Source: CAVXGU01 sp963761615 (GTDB lineage: Bacteria; Acidobacteriota; Vicinamibacteria; Vicinamibacterales; CAVVIG01). Taken from it: a stretch of 64,000 nt of DNA. How positions within the stretch are numbered: the first letter of the stretch is position 1; every line of letters begins with the position of its first letter. Made by a program: the position numbers and the translations under genes. The stretch spans positions 496,001 through 560,000 of the forward strand of contig CAVXGU010000004.1 in assembly GCA_963761615.1 (NCBI GenBank), in the 5' to 3' direction. The notes under the pieces are model-generated. The model had not been told where the DNA came from and ran no database searches. It saw only the letters and a list, made by a program, of their open reading frames with translations. Below, one piece after another: positions 1-11,284 of this stretch.

Positions 1-703
1 CGACCATCGTGCTCTTCCGCGACGGCGTTCCAATGCGCACGCGACGCCGGTGAGGCGAAGTCGCGTGGCGGCTGACGGCCGCGGTCTTTCGTGTCGAGGT
101 CCACCGGCAGGGTTCCGGCGCGCGGTCACTGCCGTCGATCGTGAGCAATCCCATCTACGTCCTGACGCGTCCCCCAGAGAGACTCCTCCCCCCGTTCCGC
201 CGCTCGCGGCCGTCACAGCATCCGAAACGCTGCCGGCGGGGGCCCAGGACGGCTGGCGGACCGAGCAGGCACGTGGCTCGACCATCACAATTGCGCCGGA
301 CTCCGAATCGGCACCCGGCCCGCCCGGGCGTCCAGATTCGCTTCAGGCTGGGCGAGGAGTGCTCGCGGACGGCCGGTACGTGGCTGGGGTGCACTCGGCG
401 CCGTCGGACATCGCGAGCTTCAGCCGCCTGGCGTTTCAGGCCCGGGCAAATCGTTCCCTTCGGATGTCGGTGCAGGTCCGTGACGCAGCGGGTTGGCGAT
501 GGCTCCAATCCGTGTAGGTCTCGATCCCGACGTCCGGACGGTCGTGGCCCCCTTTGCAGACCTTCGTCCTATCGATGGCGCCTGGCCCCCGCATCCGGAT
601 CTGAGCGCGGTGCAGGACCTGATGTTCGTCGTGGACCTGACGAATGCCCTCCCCGGGATCGGCTGGACGATTAGGCGTGGAGGATCTGCGTCTCGAGCGC
701 TGA
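1..703 (+). pseudogene. PHP/CehA-like secreted metallohydrolase, C-terminal part, frame-disrupted
   Basis: Starting at base 3 one frame reads TIVLFRDGVPM, then meets a TGA at 51-53, and continues in the same frame as LTAAVFRVEV and IVSNPIYV. This order (RDG strand, RVEV strand, SNPIYV) is how many CehA/McbA-like PHP-domain proteins end their metallohydrolase part. A downstream beta-sandwich-like tail follows in other frames (RWLQSV, then VAPFADLRPIDG, then LGVEDLRLER) and stops at TGA 701-703. The 5' end lies outside the window. At least three frame changes and one in-frame stop are needed. It converges with the next minus-strand gene with 9 bp between the stop codons. The family call is from remembered motif order, so it is moderate. 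Confidence 0.45.
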
Positions 704-712
704 CGCCCCGGC

Positions 713-3346
713 TCACTGCGTCGCGCTCGCCGGAATCGCGCCCTCGACCGCCGACAGTTCCAGCGCGTTGAACAGGAGGGGAAACGTCACGTGCGTCTGG
801 CCGCGGTGCTGCGGGTCGCAGCCCGAAGAGGAATCAGGCGGCCCGGGTTCATCTCAATGGCCACGACGGCGGCGCGTCCCGGCGCTGCAATCCGCGCCCG
901 TCGCCCAAGCCGATGCGAGGACGCCCGTGCTCGGATAGCGGGCGACGACCGTCGTGTGCCACGGCGTGAAGCCGTCGACGACCGTGAAGAAGGGGCCGTT
1001 GAGGTCGAAGCCATAGGTGTCGGCCGGCATCCCGTAGCCGAGTGGATGGCGCATGTCGACCTGAATGTGCAGGATCGTGCCTGGCGCATTGTGCTCGTCG
1101 AATGACAGGGTCGTCTTCACGTCGCGCACGGGGACCGGAAGGCGGCCGATCATGAGGTCGCAGGCCGAGCCCATCAGGATGAGCGAGCCGCCCTGCGCGA
1201 CGAACAACTGCAGCTGTGCCAGGCCCAGTCTGACCGATGCCGCCTGGGTCCTGCGGCCGAATCCCGCTCGACCCGAACCCCGCGGGGATCTCCTGCGGAT
1301 GCCTGGTCGGCGAAGACGACCGCGTCGAAGCGATTGCGCAGACGGCCGTCCCGAATGTCCGCGTTGTGGACAATCGTGAGGTGGAAGTGGTCCTGCTCCA
1401 GCAGCCACCGCGTCCAGCCGGCGTCGATGCCGTCGCCGGTCCACGGTTGGTACAAGGCGACCCGCGGCGCACGACGCGGCATGGCCGTCTCCGGATTCGG
1501 GACGGACGGGCGCGCCTCGGCGGTTACGTGCAGACCCAGGTCGCGCGCGACGCTGTATGGCGAGATGGGTTCGCGCCGCTCCGGTCACCAGCGCGCGCGC
1601 CCCGGTGGGCGTCGTGTCCAGCACCACGCGCGCGCCCTCGTCGAGCAAGCGGTTCCACCGGCAATCGCCGAATCCGCGCCGCCGTAGCTGAACGCGTAGT
1701 GTGTGCCGGTGCCTCGCACGTCACCGGCCACAGTTGGGGCCACGGTGAGCCGTGTGAGCGGCAACGACGGAGGCAACGGCTCCGCGACGAATTCAGTGCG
1801 CACGCCGAGTTGGTCTGTCCCCAGCGTCCAGGCGGTCACGTGGGTCCGACGGGTCCGCCGACGCCGTCTGGCCGTGGGGCGCGTCGGGATACGTCTGGAC
1901 CTCCAGCAGGTCCTTCGCGGACCGCGCGAAGACCTGTGTCATCGGGATGACGAACGTGCCCGCCTGGTAGCGGACGCTGTCGGCCGTGAACGGCTTGTCG
2001 GCGCGGTAGACCTGGACCCCCCCGATTTGGGAGCTTGTCGACCAGATGCGCGACCTCCCTCGGATCGCGCTGGCCGGCGACCGGGAGGAGCACCGCCGAC
2101 GGGTTGCCTGTTTGCCTGTTGTCGACCGTCTCCCGGTTCACCTGGTCAATCTGGCGCAGCAGCACTTACGCCGAATCCGCGGTCGTGTCGAGCAGGGCCA
2201 TCGTCGCGGTCATCTCGTAGTCGACGATGTCACGCAGCGTCCAGTGGCCGCCGAGCCAGCGGCTGCGGATAGTCAAATCGTGGCGTGACGTCGGTGGGCG
2301 GGGGCAGGAGGTTGCCCAGGGAAAAGACTGCGCCGTCGTGGCGCTCCGGCGGCTGGTTGAGCGTGGCGCGTTGCTGGAATCGGTGGGCGAGGCAATGCGG
2401 ACGCCCGCCACTTCGGTGAGCAGTCGGAATCTCGGTTTGTGCCACCAGCCCGACCAGGCCATGGCGCCCTCCCAGAAGTTGGTGTAAGTCCAGTTGTGGA
2501 TGATACCGGTCTTACCTTCGGCCTCGAGGGCCGCGGCCTGCGACTGCCCAAGAACCGTGTTCCACCGGTAGATCAGCGGGTCCACGTCGGGTTGATCGGA
2601 TGGGTGGCCGGCATCACGAACATGGTGGGCCGTCCCTGGCCATCTCGTGCTCGTCGAGCCGGACCGTGGGGGCCCGGTCGTGCCAGACGAGCCCGGCCGT
2701 GAGCTGGCTCTCCTTCAGATGAACATGGACATGTCGCGGTTGTTGTCGTGGCCCGCGTACGCTCGTCGAGGACCGGCAGCGGGCTGTGCGCGTCCAGGTG
2801 CCGAGATGTGGCTGAGCCGGTCGGTGACAGCGCCCCTCGCCGTGCGGATTCGGGCTGGGCGCGAGCCGGAAGATCACGTTGTCCAGGATCTTCTGGACCG
2901 TCGGCGAATCGTCCGTCACGAGCCGGTGCACGAGCTGGATCGACATCTGCGTCGGCGCCCACCTCCGTCGCATCCAGGCTCCAGGTGACGGGTCCCGCGA
3001 CCTTGCCCTCGTTGAGGATGGCGTCACGCTCAGCGTCGCTGGGCGCTCCGTGCTGGAGGTGGAGGCGGCGCTCGAGTTCGGGGTAGGGGTCGAGATGGCG
3101 GTCGTGTCCGGGGAACTGGTGTCCAGCAGGATGAAGGGCTGCCCCTCGGTGGTCATCCCGGGCTCCCGGTGCCGGACGCGGTCAGAGTTCGCCGCCGCTT
3201 CCTGGTGTACTGGCGATGCGGTGCCAGCGTGCGAGGTGGTGGTCGGCGCCCGCCCGGAACCCGAAGAACGTCTCGGGCGGCTCGAGCTGGACCACGGCCA
3301 ATCCAATCAGGACGACGACCACCCCCAGGGCGGCCGTGGTGGCCAT
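713..3346 (-). pseudogene. M14-family zinc carboxypeptidase-like secreted protein, frame-disrupted
   Basis: Pieces in three frames join into one protein of about 875 residues, the usual size for large bacterial M14 proteins. It starts at ATG 3344-3346 with a hydrophobic N-terminus (MATTAALGVVVVLIGLAVV), followed by FFGFRAGADHHLARWHRI. The zinc-motif region reads LDATEVGA at about 2950-2975; M14 proteins normally have HATE here, so the first His ligand reads as Asp. Next come MSIQLVHRL, LAPSPNPHGE and, near the C-terminus, HYAFSYGGADSAIA, FDLNGPFFTVVDG and FNALELSAVEGAIPA before TGA 713-715. The C-terminal part looks like the non-catalytic domain of secreted M14 peptidases. Many indels and at least one active-site substitution are present; these could be sequencing errors or decay. 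Confidence 0.6.
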
Positions 3347-3489
3347 GCCACACAGATGGCCCGCAGGCCGCGAAAAGACCGCCGATGAGCGCCATCGCCG
3401 ACGCGGCGCTCTACCTGTTGACCGCCATCGCTGCGGGTCATGACAGCCAGGCCCTGGTCGTCGGCGCGTCACGGCGACCCGGCCGTGCG

Positions 3490-6400
3490 TCAGAAATCGT
3501 AGCCGACCCATACCGTGAACCGCGGCTTGCGGAACGCCGCACTGCCGCCCGAGTCGGCGAACACGACGTCCTCCCAGTTCTTGTTGAACAGGGTGCGCCA
3601 CGACCGTCGAAGTGGATCGGAAAGCCCAGAGCGAAGGTCTCGAGCCCGACGCCGTACGACGCACGCGAGTCCTCCAGGCGGAAGCCCGACACGGTCACGG
3701 GTTCGTAGAGTGCGGCGGGAAGGCCGGTTGCGGGATCCGGGATCGGATTGCCGTTGCCATCGGTCGCCAGGCCCGCGTACTCTTGCGCGGTCTGGGTCTG
3801 GCTCGTCCGAACTTGAACCCGGTGTTGTTGAACCAGCCGGCGCCGAAGTCCGCGAAGAACACGCCGCGCACGCCGCCCACGACGCCGATAGGCGTCAGCG
3901 CCGCCTGGATGATCGGGAAGCGCAGCTCGGCGTTGGCGAACAGGACGTTCTGTCCCACGAAGGACAGGTAGTCGTACCCGCGCATCTCGGAGTTTCCGCC
4001 AAAATACTGGAAGTCGGGATACGAGCCGATGCTCTTGAAGCCGTCGATACGCGTGGCCAGCACGCCGTTGGTGCCGATGCGCAGGTAGTGTCGCGCGTCG
4101 GCGCTGAACGTCTGGCGCGACAGCAGGCCGCCGATCTTCGGCGCGACGTCGTACGACAGCCGCATCGTGTTGCCGGCGAGCGGACCGATACTCGCGGAAG
4201 ATCGTCGTCTCCTGAACGAACGCGAGGCTCAGCGGCGCGAGGGTGCCGTTGCGGAAGACCTGCTGCTGCCCGGTGAGGCCGGTGGCATCGGCAGGTTCTG
4301 GATCGACGCATCGCTGTATTGCTCGTTGAGGTGAATGAGGCTGCCCGACAGCTCGAGGCGGCGGTCACGGTCGAGCGGGTACGACGCCGATGATCGTGCC
4401 GCCCTGGATGGTCCGGGTCGCGATGGCGTCGTTCCGGCTGATGAACGGGGCGAGCGTCGGGTCGTAGAAGACGCCGCCGGCTGACCGTAGAAGAACTGCG
4501 TCTCGGTGTAACCCTGGGCCGCCCACTGGAGCCGGTGCGCCAGGTTGATGTACCCCGCCATCATCGTCCGGGTCCTGCGCGATCGAGGAGACGTAGAAGT
4601 TGAACTGCTTGTCACCGAGCACGTCGCTGATCGTCAGCTGGGTGCCACCGAAGACGTCGCCGTTGCTCGTTACGCCAATCGAGACCGGCGGGCGGCCAGC
4701 GAGGAACATCTTCTCGAATCGGCCCTTCTTGCGATCGTTGGCCGGCACGAACGTGCACGGTGACCGGCGGCTCGAAGTCGATAATCGGGCCGGGCGCCCC
4801 GAAATCTGACGATGCGACCGTGTGGAGTGGTTCCTTGAGCTGGATCGTATGAATTCGTATTCGCCCTTGTAGTACATGACGAACGCGATCCGGTCCTGGC
4901 CCTCGGTCTCGCCCTTGAGCACCACGGGCGACCAGTCGCCGCCGAGCGCGTCGGTGTATGGCGCAGCTCTCCGGTGTCGAGGTTCAACGTCCACACGTTG
5001 TAGATGTCGCCGTTGCGCGCGACCGCCGGTTCGAGGGGCAGCGCGGGTCAGTGGCGGTGGACGAGAAGACAATCGTGTGCGGATCGACGAACTGCGCCGC
5101 CGTGTCGTCGTGCGTCCCGAACGTGATCTGCGTCATTTTGCCGGTCGCGAGATCGAGCCGGAACAGCTTCTGGTTGCCGCTGACCCTGGCGTTGTAGATG
5201 ATGGAGCGCGCCGTCGGGCGCGTAGGTCGGACCGCTCTCGGCGAACGCATCATTCGTGAGGTCCGTCACCTCTGCGGTGGCCAGATCGACGCTGAAGATG
5301 TCGCCGACTGCCGCCGGTCAGGGCCGGCGAACGCGATCGTCGCTGGCGTCGGCGAGAATGCTGGCGACTGCGGCTCGTCGACGGTGTTCATCGGGATCCG
5401 CAGCTCAATCTTGCGCGTAGAGCACGTTCTGAACGATGAGCGCGCACTCCTTCTCGGTGCGCACGAAGTACCGCGAGGCGGATCACCTCGGCGACCAGCT
5501 CAGCCAGGGCATGACGAAGCGTGCCGATCTGCACGATGTCGATCGAAGCCCATGTCCTTGTTGAAGCCGCGCGGTCAGGTCGCGGACGATCGAGCCGTCC
5601 TTGGACGAGACGAGCGACGATGTCGATCTCCTGGTCGCTTCCGGTTGACCGTGACCGCCGCGAGCAGATCCCCCGACGGCGACGGCGCAATCGACAGCGC
5701 CTGGGCGAACGGCGTCTTCTCCGGTTCGGCGAGAGGCGCGAGGCCGTAGTCGGCCGGCCGCTCCTTGTCGCGGAACGGGCGGAAGCGGTCCTTCAGGTCG
5801 CGGTTGAACGGCCTGATCGAACTCGTCCTCGACAGCTGGAAGGCGGCCTTGTAGGCGTCGTCGCCGCCTGCCAATCACGCTCTTGCGCAGGGCGAACAGG
5901 AACGTGCGGATGCCCTCCTCGCCCCACCGGGCTGCGATGAAGTCGTCCGCCGGCGTGCCCGCGATCGTAGGGGACAAGCCGCCCGCCGCCCGACGGGACC
6001 GTGGCCCAGGTCTGGGTCGTCTTCGGGATGGTGTCGGTGATCGGCGGCGTCCCGGATCGTCATCAGGATCGAGCGGGTCCCAGACGCCGCGCTCGTCTTC
6101 GGCACCGCCTTCGTCCACCCACAGCGGATGTTCTGGCGGACGAGCGCCGTCGGCAGGATGTCGTACTCGAAGACTGGTGCGTTAGCTCGTGCGACGATCA
6201 GGCCGTACAGCTGGTCTGACGGCAAGTCGATCGGCAGGAGCATCCGGTTGCGGTCCGGCTCCGCGAAGGCCAGGACGCCTTCCTCGGCGCCTCCCGGGTC
6301 GATGTTCTCCTGCTCGAAGTCACTGTGCGTCTTGAAGACGATGAGCGGCACGCGCTTCGGCAAATCGTGGCGCAGGTCGGCGCTCACGTGCTGGTAGGCG

Positions 6401-6687
6401 CTCTCCGCGTCGCTGGCGATCTGCTCGAGGTGCGGTCGCGTCTCCGGGTAATAGTAGATTTCGAAGTGCTCGGTCGTATAGATGTGCCACTCGAACGTGT
6501 CGTAGTGGATGTTGTTCTTGCCGTAATACAGGACGAACCCCGTGACCTGCGCGGCGCCTGAACGGGCCAGACCGCACACGAACAGGCAGGCGAAGAAGGG
6601 GATGGCGAGCGCGCGGACGAAACGGCAGCGGGAAAGCGCAGGCGTCTCGACGTTCTCCCCAGGGAATTCACGCCCCAGAGAGGTCAC
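3490..6687 (-). pseudogene. Peptidase-MA/TolB-propeller/outer-membrane beta-barrel protein, frame-disrupted
   Basis: The N-terminal reading frame has a signal peptide (RALAIPFFACLFVCGLA) and then YYGKNNIHYDTFEWHIY and HFEIYYYPETRPHLEQI, typical of the peptidase-MA-like domain of large Acidobacteriota proteins. A HELTH zinc motif is readable at 6177-6191, but only after a one-base shift. PD40/TolB-type propeller strands follow (for example APSPSGDLLAAVTV). The C-terminal third reads as barrel strands: RLSYDVAPKIGG, SEMRGYDYLSF, LFANAELRFPI and FADFGAGWF, ending FTVWVGYDF with a terminal Phe, as in BamA-type barrels. The full length of about 1,065 residues fits this architecture. The GTG at 6685-6687 is only one possible start. 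It lies immediately downstream of the NHL gene with overlapping ends. Confidence 0.6.
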
Positions 6688-6688
6688 C

Positions 6689-7835
6689 TCACTTCTTCAC
6701 GTATTTCTTGACGTCGCGGGACCGACCTCTGCGCCGTAGATGTTGACCGCCTCGTCGACGGCGACACCCTCCCGCGGCACTCGTCCCCGTCGCGCGCTCG
6801 TCGGGTCGGGATGAAGGCCATAATCTTCCCATCGCGATCGCGCCGATGCGGATGCCACGCTTCAGCCGTCGTGGTTGCGCGACACCGCTCGGACTCCGAG
6901 TCCGCCGAGTAGAGGATGTCGTTCTTGATGAGCAGCCACTGGGCCGGCTTCCTGGTAGGTCCTCGCGGATATAGTGGCCGTCCTGGTCGAACAGCCTGGA
7001 TCCGGTTGTTGTTCCGGTCGCCCACGTGAGCAGCCCTTCGAGTCCATGGCGAGGGCATAGGGCTGATCGACTCGCCGAGCGCTGCCGTACTGGCCCAGGT
7101 CTTGATCAGCTTTCCGTGGGGTCGAACTTGAAGATCGCAGCCGCATTGCCCCGGGCGCTCGCATGACCTTCGGCGACGAAGATGTCGCCGTCGGGGGCGA
7201 CGAGGACGTCATTGGGCTGGTAGCAGCACCCGGGAAGGTCGCGCCGCCAGGCTTGCCGATCGTCATCAGGAGCTCGCGGTTCGGGCTGAACTGAACACCT
7301 GAAGCCCTGGTCGCGCCAGGCAGCGGTCCAGCCGGCCCTGCGGCACGAAACCCCTTCCCGCAGCGCGACCGCCCCCGGCACCACGCCCGGCTACGCCACC
7401 GGCCAGCTCCGCTCGACCGCGCGCTGGGCCGGGGCGATGTCCTGATAGTGGTGACCCGATGGCCGCTGGGTCGACGTCGATGCCGTGCCGCGCAACGATC
7501 ATCCCGGCGCCGAAGCTCTTGATCAGATTGCCGTTGACGTGGAGTGGAGAATCGGATCGAGTGGCGACCTGCCCCTGGCGCGGTCGTGACAGCTGTGGCG
7601 CCGCAGCGTTCGGCGACCCGGGATCGTCCTGCCGTCGTTGTCGATGTCCACGGCGCTCGTCGAGCCCCACGTGCGTCCCGCCGCAGCTTGAAGTAGTCGG
7701 TAATCGTCCGGTACGGATTCGGGTCGTCGTTGGTTGGCGCCATCTGGGTTTGTGCCCGCGCCTGCCAGCCCCATCCTGCGGCTGCGGTGATCAGCAGGGA
7801 CCGAGCGTGAGCTTGACGCGACTCGTCACGGCCAT
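6689..7835 (-). pseudogene. NHL-repeat (peptidyl-amidating-lyase-like) secreted propeller protein, frame-disrupted
   Basis: An ATG at 7833-7835 follows an AGGAGG ribosome-binding site at 7844-7849 and gives MAVTSRVKLTLGPC. A frame change then continues through DPNPYRTITDYFKL and TWGSTSAVDIDNDG, with repeated propeller motifs such as QPNDVLVAPDGDIFVAEGH and QPYALAMDSKG. It ends RDVKKYVKK at TGA 6689-6691. NHL blades of this kind occur in peptidyl-alpha-hydroxyglycine alpha-amidating lyase-like proteins; the true substrate is unknown. Expected length is about 380 residues. The stop overlaps the start region of the barrel protein, so the two were probably co-transcribed. Confidence 0.6.
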
Positions 7836-7994
7836 CGCAGTCCTCCTCGAAAGTCAGGCTCTGCCACGGAAAGCCACGCTAGAAGGTCAGGCCCGACGCG
7901 ACGAGCTGAAGCGCACGAACGGCTAGCTTCTCTCGATCAATGCCCGCTCTGGGCCATCGAATGGACGCCGCTCCAAGTGCAACGCCACCCTTTG

Positions 7995-9014
7995 TTAGAA
8001 CGCTCCATCGAGCTTGTCACCTGAGAATGTGTCGAGCCAGCGTTCGCCTGATCGTCCAAGTTTGCTCTGACGGAGCAAAATCACTTGGACGGAGTGGATT
8101 GCACCCCCGGCAGCCTGCAGGCGCTCGCTGCTGTGAGTTGTGACGAAGACCTGCGTCTTGTATCCATTGGCGAACCTGTGAATCGCCTTCCAAAGAGCAG
8201 GCAGCGTCCCATAGAAGAGTCCATTCTCGAGCTGGTCCACCAAGACGATTCCCTTCGGCGCACTGGCAATCCCCAAGAGAATCGCAACGAACCAATCAGG
8301 CTGACTGAGTGAAGAGCCATTGGAATCATCTGGCTCCCGATATATGGGCAGAGACGTGAATCATTGAAACGCCGGCGTTATTCTCGACGGTAATGTCGCC
8401 AACTCAGAGAACACGGTGCCCATGGTTCCAGCAGCTCGCCTGTCTGTTCTTCCGCTGAAGATGAGACAGTCGGTGGCTTGTTCTTCGGAATATAAAGAGA
8501 GTTCGCTGGAAACATGACGACGTCGGTTGGTGTAGGCGATTACCAATCTGTAGGCCCTCTGTTGTGACCTTCGGCCTGTCAGTGAAGCTAAGGCGGCCTT
8601 CAAAGTCCCACTGGGATCCACAGATCATTCAGACTCTTCACTTGACGCACCGCTGACTTCCCCGACGGAACGCGTCAGCGATCCATTCCCGACATCCGAG
8701 ATCTTCAGCGTTCTAGAGTCGTGCGCCGAGCCAGCCCCCTCAACCTCAATCCGATGCTGAGCATCAAAGCGCCAAAAGAGCTCTTCCCACAATGGCGGCA
8801 GGCTGGTGTTGGTGATCTGTAAGTTGTCGCCCATGCCACGAAAACTGCGCAGCTCCAGAACCATCAATGAGGAGCCGCCTCCGACCAGGAAGAGGGACTC
8901 CAAGGGACGTCTTCCCAGTCGCGTCCCTGCCGGTGACGATATCATGTGCTTCAGGTCTCGCACAGTAATTTCTCGAAAACACCTGAAGTGCTTGATACGC
9001 AATGATTTAATCAT
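7995..9014 (-). pseudogene. AAA-family ATPase of the OLD/RecF-like type, frame-disrupted
   Basis: The start is ATG 9012-9014, giving MIKSLRIKHFRCFREITV, the typical opening of RecF/OLD-like ATPases (AAA_15/AAA_21). A Walker A motif (GRDATGKTS) reads in another frame at about 8905-8945. LESLFLVGGG and LELRSFRGMG follow. Near the C-terminus IVLVDQLENGLFYGTL gives the Walker B region with Gln where the catalytic Glu is usual, then VFVTTHSSE matches the switch/H-loop region. Total length is about 340 residues. Such single-gene ATPases occur in defence and toxin-like contexts, but no partner gene (for example a TOPRIM nuclease) is visible here. Frame shifts make its activity uncertain. Confidence 0.6.
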
Positions 9015-9154
9015 CAAGTAATTGGCGGCGTTGGATGAGGCCGCCATGCCCCCTTCCCGACACATCGTTTCTTCCATGTTCCGGACAGTCGCGAGGTCGC
9101 CCTTCACAACTTCCGTGCCGTGTCTGATGGGCCCGTTCCAGTCCCTGCTCGCCG

Positions 9155-10087
9155 TCACGGGTGCGCCAGTTCCGTCAGCGCACTCGTGATGATGATGATA
9201 ACGAAGAAGAGGGGGAGGAGTTCGAGGATCACCATCGACGGGACGCTCGCGGCGCCGGGTTCCGAAGATCTTCCGGGCGGACTCTGTGGCGCGCAGCCGA
9301 CGGAGGAGATCGCCAGTCGACGTAGCCGCAGGCCATCGCGGCCGCCACGATGGCGATCTTCACGAGGAGCACGTGCCTGGACGCGGTCGTCCAGAGTGCT
9401 TTTGGACCGTCGAGGGAGATCCGGACGCCGTGACGAGGCCGGTCACCACGATGAGCCCGGCCCTGGTCAGGGTGATACGTGAGGCGCCCCGTAGCAGGGC
9501 GCCTGGCGATCGTCGGCCTCATTGGTCGCTCAGCACCATGGTGCCGAGCGTCCGCAGCCACAGCCCGCTGCGGCGGGCGTGCAGCGCGTGGAGGTCTACC
9601 CGCGTCGGCGATCCGGCCGCGTGTCCTAGCGACGGCAGGGCCGCGCACGCCGCCGCCGTGGTGAGTGTGGTCGCGATCCAGCCCATCTTCCGTCCCGGTC
9701 TAATGGCCAGAGTGGAAACGACGAGGGCCGCTGCCGCTCAGCATCTCATCTCGTCAGCCTCCTATCCGAGCGGCTTCTTTATCGCGATGAGGCGTAGCTC
9801 GATCCGAGGTCACGATCGCGGCCCAGCCGAAAACGTCGCTCCGGTGCGCGCGAAGGTGACACAGCCTGGCAGTGAGGGCGTAAACAGGAGCAGGCTCGCC
9901 GCGGCGAACCGGGCGACGCTCGGCGAGCGCGCTTCCAGCCCGCTGCGACAGAGAAGCTGAACCGAGAGCCGTCGACGCACGTGGCAGGCAAGCCAGAGCG
10001 CCCCGCAGGCGCCGACCGTGAGCAGCAGCGAGGCATAGACGCCGCATTACCAGCTGCTTCGACGGCCAGCGCCCATCCTTCCGTCAT
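9155..10087 (-). pseudogene. copD: Copper resistance protein D (CopD) family membrane protein, frame-disrupted
   Basis: The start is ATG 10085-10087 (MTEGWALAVEAAGNA). Hydrophobic segments read across frames: YASLLLTVGACGALWLACHV, then near the C-terminus the CopD-typical segment DGPKALWTTASRHVLLVKIAIVA. A last membrane helix, MVILELLPLFFVIIIITSAL, precedes TGA 9155-9157. CopD proteins are inner-membrane partners of periplasmic CopC in copper import or loading. Length is about 310 residues, as usual. It starts 9 bp after the copC stop, so copC-copD form one operon. Confidence 0.65.
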
Positions 10088-10096
10088 CGATCCGCC

Positions 10097-10471
10097 CTAC
10101 TGCGCGTGTCCATGCACCATGAAGGAGAACTCGCCCTTCGACACATGCCCGTCGTCGCCGGCTGTCTGCCACGCGACCTTGTAGGTACCCGGAGGCAGCG
10201 CGCCCGAGATGTCCGCCATGATGGACTTGTCGTCCATGACGTGCACGGTGCCGATCGTCACCTTGCCGGACGGTCCGGTCAGATCGATCATGCTCACGGC
10301 CGGGTCGGGCTTCTGCTCGAACCAGAGCTGCACGTGCGCGGGCGACACGCTGAGCATCGCGCCGTCCTTGGGTTCCGTGCGGCTCAGTTTGTTGTGTGCC
10401 TGCAGGATGGGCGCCGCCGGCGATCACGATAACGCCCACGATGAACCAGAGACCGAATGCTTGCGGATCAT
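10097..10471 (-). pseudogene. copC: CopC-domain periplasmic copper-binding protein, N-terminus frame-disrupted
   Basis: A long clean stretch reads MLSVSPAHVQLWFEQKPDP, IDLTGPSGKV, MADISGALPPGTYKVAW and DGHVSKGEFSFMVHGHAQ. These are the beta-sandwich strands and conserved GTY.V.W..SDGH motif of CopC/YobA. The N-terminal part (ATG 10469-10471 after a GGAGAA site, then LSRTEPKDGA) is in another frame and includes the region of the signal peptide. CopC binds copper in the periplasm and works with CopD. The gene is directly upstream of copD. Confidence 0.75.
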
Positions 10472-10654
10472 TGAGTTCTCCTTTTGCTCTCCGACGCGTC
10501 TCTTGCCGAAACTTGTCCGCGGGAGGGTTTCCGCGCGACACAGCACTCTTCGCGTCGTGTAGGTTCACCACGCGAAGGACGTTACGATCGGTCGTGCGTC
10601 GATCGAAGGGGGTTCAGCAGCGCGGTGGCGGCAGTTCGGGAAGAACGACGCGGC

Positions 10655-10993
10655 CTACGGTCGAAACCTCGACGTCGGCCACCGGTTCGGCTGGGGCGAT
10701 GCCGGCCATCGGGAGGTGGACGGCAGGGGCCCGGCCAGCCCGGCGACGATGGCGAGCAGTGACGGATCGTGCATCGAACAGGTCGTGCCGACGTGGCACG
10801 CCCGATCGCTGCCGGCGTCGGGATGCATCGGGCACGTCTGGCCGGGCCTGAGGTTCCGGCAGCTCTCCGCGACCTGGCTGCTCCGTGCTCAGACAGACGA
10901 GCACACTGCGGCCGGTGTCACGCCGAATCCGGCCGCCTGGAAAAGCAGCCATCCCACCGTCAACGAGACGACGTGACGCCTGAACGGGCGCAT
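10655..10993 (-). pseudogene. Small Cys/His/Met-rich secreted protein of the copper cluster, with in-frame stop
   Basis: ATG 10991-10993 opens a signal-peptide-like start (VVSLTVGWLLFQAAGFGV). After a TGA the same frame continues with ESCRNLRPGQTCPMHPDA, CHVGTTCSMHDPSLLAIV and a proline-rich tail to TAG 10655-10657. The repeated C-x-MH units (CPMH, CSMH) and extra Cys are plausible soft-metal ligands. I do not recognise a named family. Its position directly upstream of copC suggests a copper-related periplasmic role. Expected length is about 112 residues. Confidence 0.45.
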
Positions 10994-11284
10994 CCCGCTC
11001 AGCCTAGCCCAGCCGTCGAGGCCGACATCTCAAAACGCGTGGTCCACTCCGGTGTGCGTGCTGCGCCCACGTTCCACGGTTCGCTAATTTCGTGAACGGG
11101 TCGAGCGAGGCGCGGTGCTCTGCGTGCGCACGTCGTCCAGGAAACTCCACCTCGAGGCTGCACAAGACTACCGGAGAGCCGTGGCGTCACGACGCGTGAT
11201 ATTGACGCATCGGCACATGAACGCAAGAGTGCCCGGGCCACTCAGTCAGGGTTGGCTGGCTCGGGCTGCTAAATCACCTGGTGC